Assembly: GCA_038496675.1 (NCBI GenBank)
Contig: CM076669.1
Location: 7,310,656-7,374,655 of the forward strand
Direction: 5' to 3'
DNA from: Rachycentron canadum
Taxonomy: Eukaryota > Chordata > Actinopteri > Carangiformes > Rachycentridae
DNA length: 64,000 nucleotides
Under the pieces are notes generated by a model, which worked only from the letters and a program-made list of their open reading frames with translations, did not search any database and was not told the DNA's origin. Positions 49,501 through 61,500 of the stretch are shown piece after piece. Within the stretch, counting starts at the first letter, position 1. Every line of letters begins with the position of its first letter. The position numbers were made by a program, and so were the translations under genes.

Positions 49501-52500
49501 AAAAAAAAAAATATGAAAAGGCTATATGTAAAAAAAAACAAAAAAAAAAAAAACATTTTTATTATTTCTGATTAAGTTTATGGCTTGACAATAATTAGTT
49601 TCTTCTGCTCTTTCAGCCGAGCCATCAAGACCAACCAGGACCTTCTTCCTGAGACTCCGTGGACCAATATCTTGTATGATGACTTCTGGGGTACCCTGCT
49701 CACGCACAGCGGCAGCCATAAGTCCTTCCGTCCACTTTGCACCCTCTCCTTCCGCCTCAACTACACCCTGCACGGCCTGCGTCCCTGGGGCTACCACCTG
49801 CTGAACGTGGTGCTGCACGGCCTGGTCACCGCCCTCTTCACGGCCTTTAGTCGCCCACTCCTGGGTGGGGGATTGTGGAGCCTGCTGGCTGGTCTTCTTT
49901 TTGCTTCTCATCCGGTTCACACTGAAGCAGTGGCTGGTGTGGTGGGGAGGGCGGACGTTGGTGCAGCTTTGTTTTTCTTGCTGTCTCTTCTTTGTTATGC
50001 GAGACACTGTGGACTTCGTAGGGACTCGCATGGGGCCTTTGAGACGAGGAGATGTGGAAGCAGCTCAGTCACCTGGTGCTGGGGCTGGATGCTTGGAAGC
50101 CTGTGGTGTGCAGCAGCCAGCATGCTGTGGAAGGAACAGGGGGTGACGGTGCTGGCTGTGTCGGCTGTTTATGACCTCTTCGTGTTCCAGAGACTCAGAT
50201 TTCGCCAGGCACTTCTCCTCCTGTTGGGAAAGGTAAATTAATGCATGCTGCTGGGGCCGGTGTGTGTTCACTGACTCTTGTCTTGGCGTTTCTTCATATC
50301 CAGTTTCCTCTTCCTTACCTCAGAGGCAAACCATGGCCAGCCAGCTTTTAATGGTTCCTGTGTGGTGGATTCAGTTTTTTTGTCCGCAGTTATGGTTTTG
50401 TTTGTGTGGAAATGGTGTGTGTTTGCTTTTCATTAGGAGTGTAATTAGAAAAGCTGTTTGCCCATGCAAACCACACAGTTGGCGCATGAAAAGTAAGCTG
50501 TTCTCATTTGTCATCCGCAAACAGGAAGAAACTATATGCAGAGGGGGAAATTTCATACTTCCTTGCAACACTGCCACCAACTCCAATTTGCTGCAGTAAA
50601 TGGATGCACATTAATGCAAGGAAAGCTAGATTAGGATCTCAGCCTCATTATTTACATTCATAGCAACAGAAGCTGGGCAGGAAAATCTATTTTCAGGGTG
50701 ACTTGTTTTTCTGTTTTCAGGTGACGAAAAGGTAGTTGCGGAAAAACAATACCACAGCCTACTCTGGTAAATGACTTGGTCCACTTGTCGTGTAAGCTGT
50801 CCAAACATACACAAATATACACACACGCTCACACATAATGCTTCCTCTGCAGGAGGACTCTGCAGGACTCCATTTTCTCCTCCAAACTAAAGTTATTTGA
50901 GGAGGACAACCTTGGTGCAGTGACTCATCTGATTGTGGGAATCAGTATTTGACTGGAAAGCCTCCTCGCACAGACACTCCACATTTGATTAGAGAAACAG
51001 CTCCTTAGCCAACATGATGGCCCTCGTAAAATGCATAACTAGCGTAATAAAAAATCCCCTTGGATTTACGGAGCAAGGACAGTCTGGCTCTGTGTGTGTG
51101 TGTGTGTGTAAAAGGATCTTTTTATAGTGGTTTGTGGAAACATCTATAAATACCTCTGTTTGCAGTATAACCTTGTATCATACATCTCCAATGTCCTATA
51201 GAAGTTTCTGTTGTATACAAAGTCCAGTCCATTTCAAATGCATTTGCATCAACAATTCTGCTCACGCTGGCAGCATCCAAATGAAAACACGTTCTACCTT
51301 CAAATGTTTGAGGCTTTACTGTACCTGTGGGGCAGCTTCTCCAGTAGTTGTTTCTGGCAGAATGATAACCCACTACAGTTATTAAAGGGCTTGCAGTGAA
51401 CTGCCCAGAGAGATCAGAGAGGGGAGAAAGATGGAGTTGTGATGTTTTTTCTTCTCAGTGCTTGGCAGCAATAGCTCACATGTGTGCTTTCACAACTGCT
51501 AGATCTTAGCAGATGCAAAACAACACCTGTCTTTCAAATTGTACTCAGTTGTCTAGTAAAGCTCCTAAATCATGTTAGAGTAGCTACGCAGCAGGAAAGT
51601 GGATGTAACTCATTTAATGATGGGGAAGCAGACAGGTATATAATACATGTAAACCGGAGATAAGAAAGAGAGAAATATAACTAACTGATGCATCATCACA
51701 AACTAGGGCTGGTGGCTATCACTGACCTTATATTTACCCCAGTTGGCTTTAAGGTTTGAAAAATAATTTCAAATTCAATTCCCAGCTTCATTGGGACACC
51801 ATCTTAACAAAAAAAAAAAAAATAAAAAAAAATAAAAATAAATAAAAAATAATTAAAAAGGTAAAAGTCTCAACCTTTTTAAACATTTAGGAGTATGTGT
51901 GTAGACATGTACAGAAGGAAATGAGAACAGCTACAATATCAGAGCTTCTTTTTTAGGCAAGTGTGAACAAAATTCAATATCAATATAAATTATTATAGAA
52001 CATAATTTATCAAATTTGGGCTTGACTGGAATTTAAACAAAGCTTTGTAGCTCTATGTTTGGCTCCACAATCTCAACAAAGATGGATAAAAAAGGAAAAA
52101 AAAGAATTCAGTTGCTAAAGTCCAGCCTTCTTAAACTGTGGTATTTGTTAGGTGTTCCCATGATTTTGTCACCCTCTGTAAACACAAACTAAATTGGGAC
52201 AAAGCCTTGGAAATGAAACCACAACCTGAAAAACATCGAGCACTATGTGTTCCCGTCTGTTTCATTACAGTCTGTAAGATTTCATCACCCTCAGTGCTTG
52301 TCAGAGGCCATCGTGCAAAATCACATTTCCCTGTGTATTTACTACACAGTACAGTTAGGATATCATCAGCAGCCTCCACCTCTCTGCTTAGACACAATAG
52401 TCCCTGGCCAGAATCCCTGTACCAGCCTGATGCCAACACCACTCCCCCTTACCTCCCGCCACCACCAACACATCTGGCTCGTTTATCACTCTGGCAATGC

Positions 52501-55500
52501 GCTCCTCCGTTGCCCCGGTCATGGTTATCTTGGCAGGGAGCTTGTTATGTGCCGGGGCCAGCGATGAGGGCAATCATTTCCTCGATTATGAGCCAGACGT
52601 CTTGGGACGCATGGGAACACAAAAGGGAGAGTGATATCGAAAGAGAATAAGCAAGAGAGAGAGGGAAACTATTCTCTTACTTCCTCTCTTTTATCTGCTC
52701 TTGGTCTTTCTCACTCACGATGCCCTAAAAGCCCTTGGACTTCCTGCCTTCTTCTGTATCACACTCTGCCACTGAGGCATGATCAGTTGCTATTGAACTG
52801 GATAAGCAGGTGGAGAGATTGCAAATATTTGTGGTAGAGAACAATGCAACATGTGATTTTTTTTTTCCTATCCGCAATTTATTCATTACAACATGAAGAA
52901 AAGGAATGAGAAATCCTCCACATCACATTACCTGACCACTCCTGCTCAGCCAGCCACAAACAATAAGGAAATGCAGATCAGCTCCAGTGTAGCAGAAGAC
53001 AGCTGTGCCTCCACCAGCACTCCATTTCTCATCCTATTAAGGCCCTAATCAGACCAAGATGAGATTTCAAATGAGGAGAGGTAGGTTGGAGGGAGAGTTA
53101 GAAAGTGATGGATAGAGACAAAGGAAGGTGTGGTGTTAGCGCTGCAGTCTTTTGAGTAAACAAAATGAGCTTTGTATACCAGGATCATAAGAGCATAGCG
53201 TCTTTGTTCTTTCCACTTTTAGTCAGCGGCAAAAACAAACTGCTTGATGAATGAGCTCCAGGCTTTAGACAGGGCCCAGGGAGATCACTTGCTTTTGTCA
53301 GTATGAAAAAAAGTAAAAGATCTCTCTTCTTTGCCTGAGGTGAAATCTTGGCAGGCAAGATCGGTTTCATTAGAGGTTCTTTGTTTACATGTAGAGCTGG
53401 GATTTTGAGTATTTATTTGATTGTAAACAAAGATGTCAGTGATTGTAACTTTTTAGAAGTCCCACATGAAAGCTCAAAATTGAAGGTGTGAAATTAAATA
53501 TAGCTCTTCAAAGAAAAATAAGACTGGATACGATCTCTTTTCCTAATCCTTCACTTTCCACACCTTTAGATTTTTGTCACCTCATTGTGTGAACCTGTAG
53601 CCAAATGAAAGATGACAGAGTTTTACCAGAGGCACACAGACAATGGAGGGATTTCATAGTGTGCTTACCAGTTTGCAATTAAAGTGTTACTGACTCCTTG
53701 TGCTCGTTTGTCTCAATGAGCACTGCAGGCACACAGATTAAGTTCAGGGTAACCAGCTGACAGCTTGATGAATGCTGTGCCAATTATCCTGTAGCAGAAG
53801 CATTCAGCTGTGAAATGATGCCCTCTGTTGCTGAAGTTCTGCTGGATGCTCTTTACTTAGCTCGTATTCATGTGCATGTTGTCGAGCCAGAGAGTGCATC
53901 TTCATTCTGTCTGGCACATCAAAACATTTGGCCTCACGCTAAAGTCATTTTTTGTATTCTTATCTTAAACCAACCACTTTCTGCTGTGAGATTTGGTCAA
54001 ATGTTTCAAGTCATCACTAAGTGTTTGTGAAATTTGATCATTAGCATAGTCCACACACCCATGTCGGCAATATAAGGCTATATGTTCAATCAATCAGTTT
54101 GTGGGAAAGTTTATTTCACAGAAATGTCAGCTGAGAGGAAAAAACTGAAGTGCACAGTGCAGAGATTAGAGGCTCACTGTCAAAAACCAGCAGACAAAAA
54201 CCTAACAAAGCTGGCAGTCCCAGAGGTGGTATTAGTGGACCAGAAAAGTACCACAGCAATAAAGAAGGAATGGTTTGGCATGAAGCTGGATGATGGTAAC
54301 ATCTTGCCCAACTAAAGCTGGTGAAAGCAACAAGGTCTCTTAGACCCTGCAATACTTCTTCACCTCATGCATTTTGGACAGATCAGAAAGCTATTGATCT
54401 CAAAAAGCATTGATCCGGACTGCTCACATTCTAGTTGTTGAAAAAGTGTAAATGCATCTGTTTTCTCCAAGATTCATATGTAATATTTATTCCTCCTAAG
54501 TGTAACTGCTCCAGCAATTTTAAGGTGGTAAAGTGGCACCAATCTATTAGCATTTATCTAGTTGCTGATCAGGCTGACTATTGAATGAACTATATGAGTG
54601 AGGTGGATGTAAGCCTTGTTGGCGCTCAGTCATGAGTGTTAAAATACAACTTAACATGTATTTTTTGTTCTTAGAACAGCCATTGAAGCTGTTTATACTT
54701 ATGTATGACAAATAAATTGATGGAATCTTTTAGGAAAGCAAAAATTTGGTCAGCTAAGCTAAATCAGATGCATGACATCCCACCAAGAGCATCAGGGACC
54801 CCTGTGTTCTCCTAAAGCCCCTCTGATATTGATGCCCCCACATTACTCAAACAGAAGGCTCTTTAAATGTCAAGCTAACACCGACAGTACCCATGCTTTG
54901 ATCAGCTGTCCTGCATGCAAGGCTTCAAACCTGTGACCCATCTCATTACAACTCTCTGTGCAGCAGAGCTTCCATGGGCAGAACCATAGGGTGATTAGGT
55001 CAGTCTATCAAAGCTAGTGCCAGCCATGCTGCTGTCTGATGGCTTGGATGAGTTGCACCAAGTCAGCAGAATCCAGGACACATTAGAAAGCTGGAAAAAA
55101 AGAACTGCTTGCATGCCTCATTGTAACTTTCATCACAGTTTAGCATGCCACTGGTAATGCATCAAATATGAGTACTGCTGGATGTGTGTTGTGTAAACAC
55201 AGTGTGTCCAAAATGCTGAGAGACCTTTCCATGCACACGTCAAAGAGAAAGAATAACCCCACATAGGCTCATGTGGCTCCCAGTGCAACATCAACTGAAA
55301 GGATAGTTGGCAGTTAAAGTTTTACTTTGGAGCTTCTTTCAAAGACATCTATCAATTACCATTATGTTTTTTTGGAGGATAACAAGATTTTAATTTAAAT
55401 TTCTCAAACAAGTAGTCAAAAAAAAAAACCCATGCATTATCGGCTGCATATGTTGGAAAGAGTTATGAGCAGTTTAAATTGGACATGACTTTAACTAGAA

Positions 55501-58500
55501 AAGCCCGGAAGATTGTTCCCTTGCTGTCTTGCGTCAGTCCACAGCAGCTTTAAACAGTGCACACATGAAGTCAGCCATGTCCTGCTGTTTCTTCAGACAT
55601 GTTTTAAACACTCCACAAGCTACAGTGTCAACAGGCAGACCACACACTTCTGGGATTAATAAATTACGAGCTAATGATGAATAGCCCAGTTAAAAGATGG
55701 AGGCCTAGGATCTTAACACTGTATGTTTATGTGTGGTAAGAGAGAAATGGGGAGAATAAGGGAAGGGTTAATTCAAGAAAGAAAGTGGATAATAAACTAA
55801 AAAGAAATAAAAAGGTACAGAATGCCACAGAAATTGACGCTGAATTTCCAAATGAGGATCCAAAGTGGAGGAGATATGTGGAAGAGAGTTAAGTTCAAAG
55901 GCTTGGAGTGAACGGGATGTTACGTTTGACAGCTAGCTGGGGATTATGCCAGCCATCCTCCATGGATACACAATGATTTCATGAAGGTCAATCAATCATA
56001 GCTGGAGCTGGTTCCAGGAATTTAAGTCAGACACCAGTAAAGCTGAAAATGGTGAAATCCTTCCTGTCTATCCCAATATTGTTTTTTAGTGGTGCATTCT
56101 TTTTCATTCAATTTTCCCACTGGTAACAAGGAAAAACTTGGAATGTACATATGATACAACATTGAAATCCAAGACTCTTCAAGCTAAATGAACATATTGT
56201 GTCATTTTATACTGTATACTGGCTAAAAAAATAATTAACATTACAATTGGTATTCAGTAAAATGTACAGAATTAGTATGTATATGGATTTGGGATACAGC
56301 CTATGAGTCATGCCAACTTTGCATATTCACACAAATTAAACAACAAAATCAAGTTGCATGCAGACACTTTAATCCAAAGTGAGTCAACAATTTCACTGAA
56401 AGTGAGTGAGTAAGAGAGAGTAAGTTTCCAGTTAAAGTTAAATCATTTCAAACACCTGTGTCTGAGTCAAACTGAGAATTAGCTTAAGAAAACATTTTCT
56501 CCAGTTGGTTAAAGAAAAAGAAATAAGGAAAATTGTTTTGGTTTCTTTTTACTTACATGAAGAAGCAGCACATATTTTCTCTGGCTGGTCAAACGCAGGT
56601 GTAACTCGTAACCTTAATTAGTGCTGCCCTGGTGCTGTGCATGCTGGCGTCATGGCAGAGCCGTTGTCAGGGTGATTGGTTACACCTGTGCTCCTCCTGC
56701 CACTATGCCCCATTGGAAAGGTCCAAGCAGTGTCCAGCCTTTAAGCTAAGTTTAGCCATTTCTCAAACTTAATTCCCAGAGCAGACTCATGGATATCTGT
56801 GGCCGCTTTTATGGTGAGGTTTACTTCACTTTTCTGTATGAATGCATGAACAGTTGGAAAATTCTATGGTTTTAACTCACCACAAAAAGAGCAAAACAGC
56901 TAATGTTAAGCAGTGACTTAGTCAGGATAGCTCCCTGCCAATATTCTCTTTACAATAGATTCACAATGGAATTGGAATTGTTTGGAAATTCAACAAATCA
57001 ACAGCTAAGTTAGATAAGTTGAAGGACCTTTTTAGAGCAATTAGAGGCTGAGGTTGAGTAGGGAATAAGAGTGTAATGCTGGATCATTGAAAACCCATTT
57101 TCAACAGACCACAGAAGACTCTACCGAGAGGAGAGGAAAGATCACACCAGACCTCAGCAGAATTGATTTCCACTACAGAAATCTTTCCATTTCATGCCGA
57201 CTTCAAACAACCAACCTTCAACCTGTTGCCTCTAAAAACAAACTTATTTTAAGTTGGCTGGATAACTCACCTTATTTGATGCTGAGTTTGTGAATTCATG
57301 TTTCAACCAGCCCTGCAGTTTAGATTGTTTGTGTGTGCGTGTTTGTGTGTGATTGATTTGGAAGTAAATTAAGGAACGATTTAGAAATAGACAAGGCAGC
57401 GAGGGGTAAAATGAAGCTCATTCACCTAAATACCACGAATGACTCTCTTGCTAGAATTGGCTTATCTTCTGATACCAAGCAAAATTGGATTTCTCAGACA
57501 GTTTCCTCCCGTGACAGACAATATGGGCTCATCCATCAATAAGCACATCCCCCTCTTTGTGTAAAAGACACTCTTATCCTTTGTATACCACCTTCCAGCT
57601 TCCAAATCAATATCCATTTTTTTTTTCCACTCTCGGTTCCTCACTACCTCTTAGGATGCTCTCTGAACTGGTCTTTTTCCATCTTACTACTGACAAGTGG
57701 CCTTCTGTAACTAGCATAACTCCCCACCTCCCACAACCTGTTCCATGTCAGACCTGGAGAAATCAATAACTGAACTGGAGCCAGAGGGTCAGGCGAGTCA
57801 ATGCAAAACCTCTTACTCTAATCCTAACTTGAGTTTGTTATGGATAACCTGTGTTTCCCGTTCCAATTCCTGAAAGTGCACACAAGCTTATTCATGCATC
57901 GTAAGAGAGAGAGAGAGAGAGAGAGAGAATATTTCAGTCAAAGGTTTATTTATGAGACTGTGTGGCTCTTAAAGATTTTATCTGCCTATTGTCTAATTCA
58001 TTTAAAATGAATTATACAAAGCCTAAATTATAACTATAGTAGAGTAAACTCACTTGGGAGATAAAAGCAAAAGTAAGGCTTCACAGGATCAACACATTAC
58101 GTTATAGAGGCTCTGATGGTTATTATCAGTTACATCAAACCCAATACTAATAACACAACTACTAGACCACCAATATGTGAACTTCTCCTGTCCTGCACAA
58201 TGATACTACACAGTATAAACAGCACTTACAATACATAGGCATGCACACACATAGCTCTAATTCCCCTGGGACAGGTTCAAATAGAGTTCATATTACACTA
58301 GTGCTCAGAAAGAGTAAATGGGCCAAGAAAATAGGAAGTGAGCAGCATCTCTGTGATCATTACTCATGATGTGTTTTATTTTGTCCACTTGGTAAACTCT
58401 GGGAGGAAACGTGATTAACAAGCACTTTTTTTGGACAGGGCTGCGCCAGGCTGTCTCCGTCAGTAAGTCTTTGCCGATCTGACATTCCTGTTTAATCAGT

Positions 58501-61500
58501 GTTAAATGAAAGAAATGAAATCAGATTTATTTTATCTGGGCAAAAACACATCACAAAATCAGATTTAAGGAGTAACTGATTTCATCATCATATCAGAATG
58601 TGGTATTGATGAAGTCTGACATTGGAGCATCTGACAAACAGGAAACCAAACTAAAAAAATGTTTTGCTGTCATCAGTCTTAACAGCCGTTTCTCTCCCTA
58701 CTGATACTAACAAATGTAATTAACCAAGCAAAGGTGAACGGGTCAAGGATGTCATTTTACAACCTTGTCATGTCTGTAACTCAGCTTATAGGCTCGCAGA
58801 CATCTCCACAGGTCATGGTGAAGCAACTGAACTGAATTATACTTTTGGCCCTGGAGAGTATCATATAATTCATGAATTTAATTTATGCATTAAAGACTTT
58901 TTTTTTTTTTTTTTTTTTGAGTCACCCACCAAATGTTCTCTATATTTGCTTCCAAGTATCTGTCAATACAGCCATTAGGAATTTAACATAATTCCAAGCT
59001 TCTTACGCTATTTAAACTTAGGTGTTTATAAAGAGACTATTCAGTTTAAGTTGCAGCGAGGGCCCGATTGGCTTGTGACAGTTGGGTGGAAGGTGTTGCG
59101 TGACAGAGGACCTAATGATCATGCTACAGAATTAATACTCTTATGAGATGTAAACAGCATCCACATACCAACACAATGAGGCCTAAGCTGATTACAAGTC
59201 ACACTCCCTGCAACCCTGTCAGGCAACGAGGAAAGACTTAGGAGGAAAGCCTCTCATGCTTCAAATTTACTTCAAAGTTGACCCCAACTAGGTCAGAACT
59301 GAAGGGAGTGAGGATTACTTGTATATGGAAAATTAAAGAAATAATCCTTACTTCACATTCATATGGAAATGTGTTGATTTTGCGCTGTTATTACTTTTGA
59401 CTCACATTTTCCCTTGTTATGCTTAATAAAATGTTTTTGACATCTAAGAATTTACTGGCAAACCAAAAGTGAAATTCAAAATAATGCATCTTTCATCACT
59501 TTCAATATGACATATTCCATTAAAAATGATTATTTCTTGATATAAACACTTGTATTGTTGCTGACATCTATTACAGTGCACAGCTGTCCAAATCCCAGTG
59601 TGTCTTTCACCAGTCACATTTTACTATTTTCACGTAAACAGAGCTGTGTTGTTTCTGGCTGTGGGGCATTTTAATTTTGAGAAGTATGCCAGTGTTACAG
59701 AGAACTGTATAATTGTACATGAGTGCGGTTTAAACCCCAGACAGCTATCAAAAACATTCCAGAGATTTCTAGTTTCTTTTTCTACATACTGTAGTGGTGA
59801 AATGATAAATCAGGGACTTCTATATTTTATTTTTTTATTCTTTTGCAGAGATGGATTTATAAATCAGACCCAAAATGTTCATACTGATGCATGCTATCGG
59901 AAAGAAAGGAATCTGTGTCTTAATATCTTGCAGTCCACAGAGATAACAAATAAATTTATAGGACCACTGTTGCTCTGAGCCAGAACTTGAAAAACTTGAC
60001 AGAAATTAAAAATAGCTCTCTAAATGAAAACAACATCAGGTGTTCTGGATTGCAGACAAAACGCTGTGGCTTTGACTAAATTGTTTTCCTTTTTAGCATA
60101 AGTTTTTCTCTTTTTCCTTCTCACTTCCAGAAAAAGAACATCAATGATTTGCTGAGTCTTGTTTTGCTGGCTTCCTGGGGAGTGATTCTGCTGTCAGCTC
60201 GTCTCTACTGGATGGGAAACAGGCCTCCCAACTTCTCCAACTCTGATAACCCAGCGGCCGATTCGCCACATTTCCTTACGCGAATGCTAACTTTCCTTCA
60301 CTTGCCAGCCATCAATACCTGGCTCATGCTTTGCCCCGACAAGCTCAGTTTCGATTGGTCCATGGACGCGGTGCCCTTGATCAGATCCTTGGCTGACTGG
60401 AGGAACCTTCACACTGTTGCCTTCTATGGTGGATTTATCCTTCTGGTGTTGTTTGGCCTTAGTGGCTACACCTCCAAAGCCAAGGAGACCAATGGGAAAG
60501 CCCATGTCACTAATGGGAAATCAATCACTAATGGGAATGGTTTCCATGCTCCTGACACAAACCATAACACAGATCACGGGCTGCCAAAGACCACCCTGAA
60601 TGGGTCAGCTGGACTTCACCACTGCCCTCCACAGACATCCCTGCCCCCTACAGAAAACCTAGTGCTATTTTCCTTAAGCACCCTGTCATTGCCTTTCATC
60701 CCAGCCACCAACCTGTTCTTTTATGTAGGTTTTGTAATTGCAGAGAGGGTACTGTACATTCCCAGTATAGGCTTTTGTTTACTGGTTGCTGTTGGTGCAA
60801 GAACCTTGTATGTCAGACTGAGGACTAGAGGCTGCAAGGCCATGCTGTTGTGTCTCTGTTTGGGACTAGTGCTGCTGAATGGACTCCGGACTGTTCAAAG
60901 AAACAGAGACTGGAGCAATGAGGAGAATCTCTACAAGTCTGGGATCAGTGTAAATCCAGCCAAGGGTAAGTGAAGTGTTGCCACAAGTGACTGCAAACCT
61001 TTCTTTAATTCTAAAAACTTAAAGGTACCCAATGGAGTTTTTGACCACTAGTGGTACTGGAGTAAGGTTTTAAGGATTTTTGTTTTGTGAGGATAGACAA
61101 CACAATAGATATTCCCTATGGCAGTTTCCACACACTCAGTGTGTACAAGTATAGCAGTGTACCATCAAACACTGGGGAAAGGACTGCTAGATAGGTTATA
61201 ATACATTTGTTAGAGTCAGGTTGTTTTAGTAATAAACACTGATGATAAGAAGACTCCACAGAGCGCCTTTAAAGCAAAAGCCTTGCACCACGCACAAATG
61301 AAACACTGGGTTTTTATTTGTAGATAGCAAAAAGGTGGGCAAAAAATGTTCAAAGAATATTCAGCCCAACTTATCATGTATGGGAAAGTGGTCTCTTTTT
61401 GATCCAACTGAATATATTCTTGAACACAGTGTCTGCTGAGACTCAGTTTAGCTAGGCTTGTTTAAAAACTGAAAATACCATCTCTGCTTGGAGAACTGCA

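Larger units (their letters stand above)
34300..49616 (+). other. tmtc2 intron 1, right part
   Basis: Fifteen kilobases of mostly AT-rich DNA without a supported exon. It holds a dispersed repeat (43205-43590), microsatellites at 39710-39733 (AT), 42905-42925 (AC) and 46509-46562 (CA), A-rich runs near 44100, 46226, 47063 and 49501-49556, and several blocks rich in TAATTA-type motifs that could be enhancers. Confidence 0.5.
50233..60130 (+). other. tmtc2 intron 2
   Basis: 9.9 kb without a supported exon. It has A-rich DNA at 51807-51860, a GC-richer block at 52380-52620, a candidate element at 56585-56715, GA repeat at 57904-57928 and poly-T at 58898-58918. The ORF of 77 codons at 54082-54315 is Lys-rich but unrecognised. 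Confidence 0.5.

Noticed and set aside
49522..50031. 169-codon minus-strand ORF over tmtc2 exon 2
   Set aside because: Antisense shadow of a well-conserved coding exon.
54082..54315. Lys-rich 77-codon ORF in intron 2
   Set aside because: Considered as a retroelement or zinc-finger remnant, but no motif was recognisable and flanks show no element structure.
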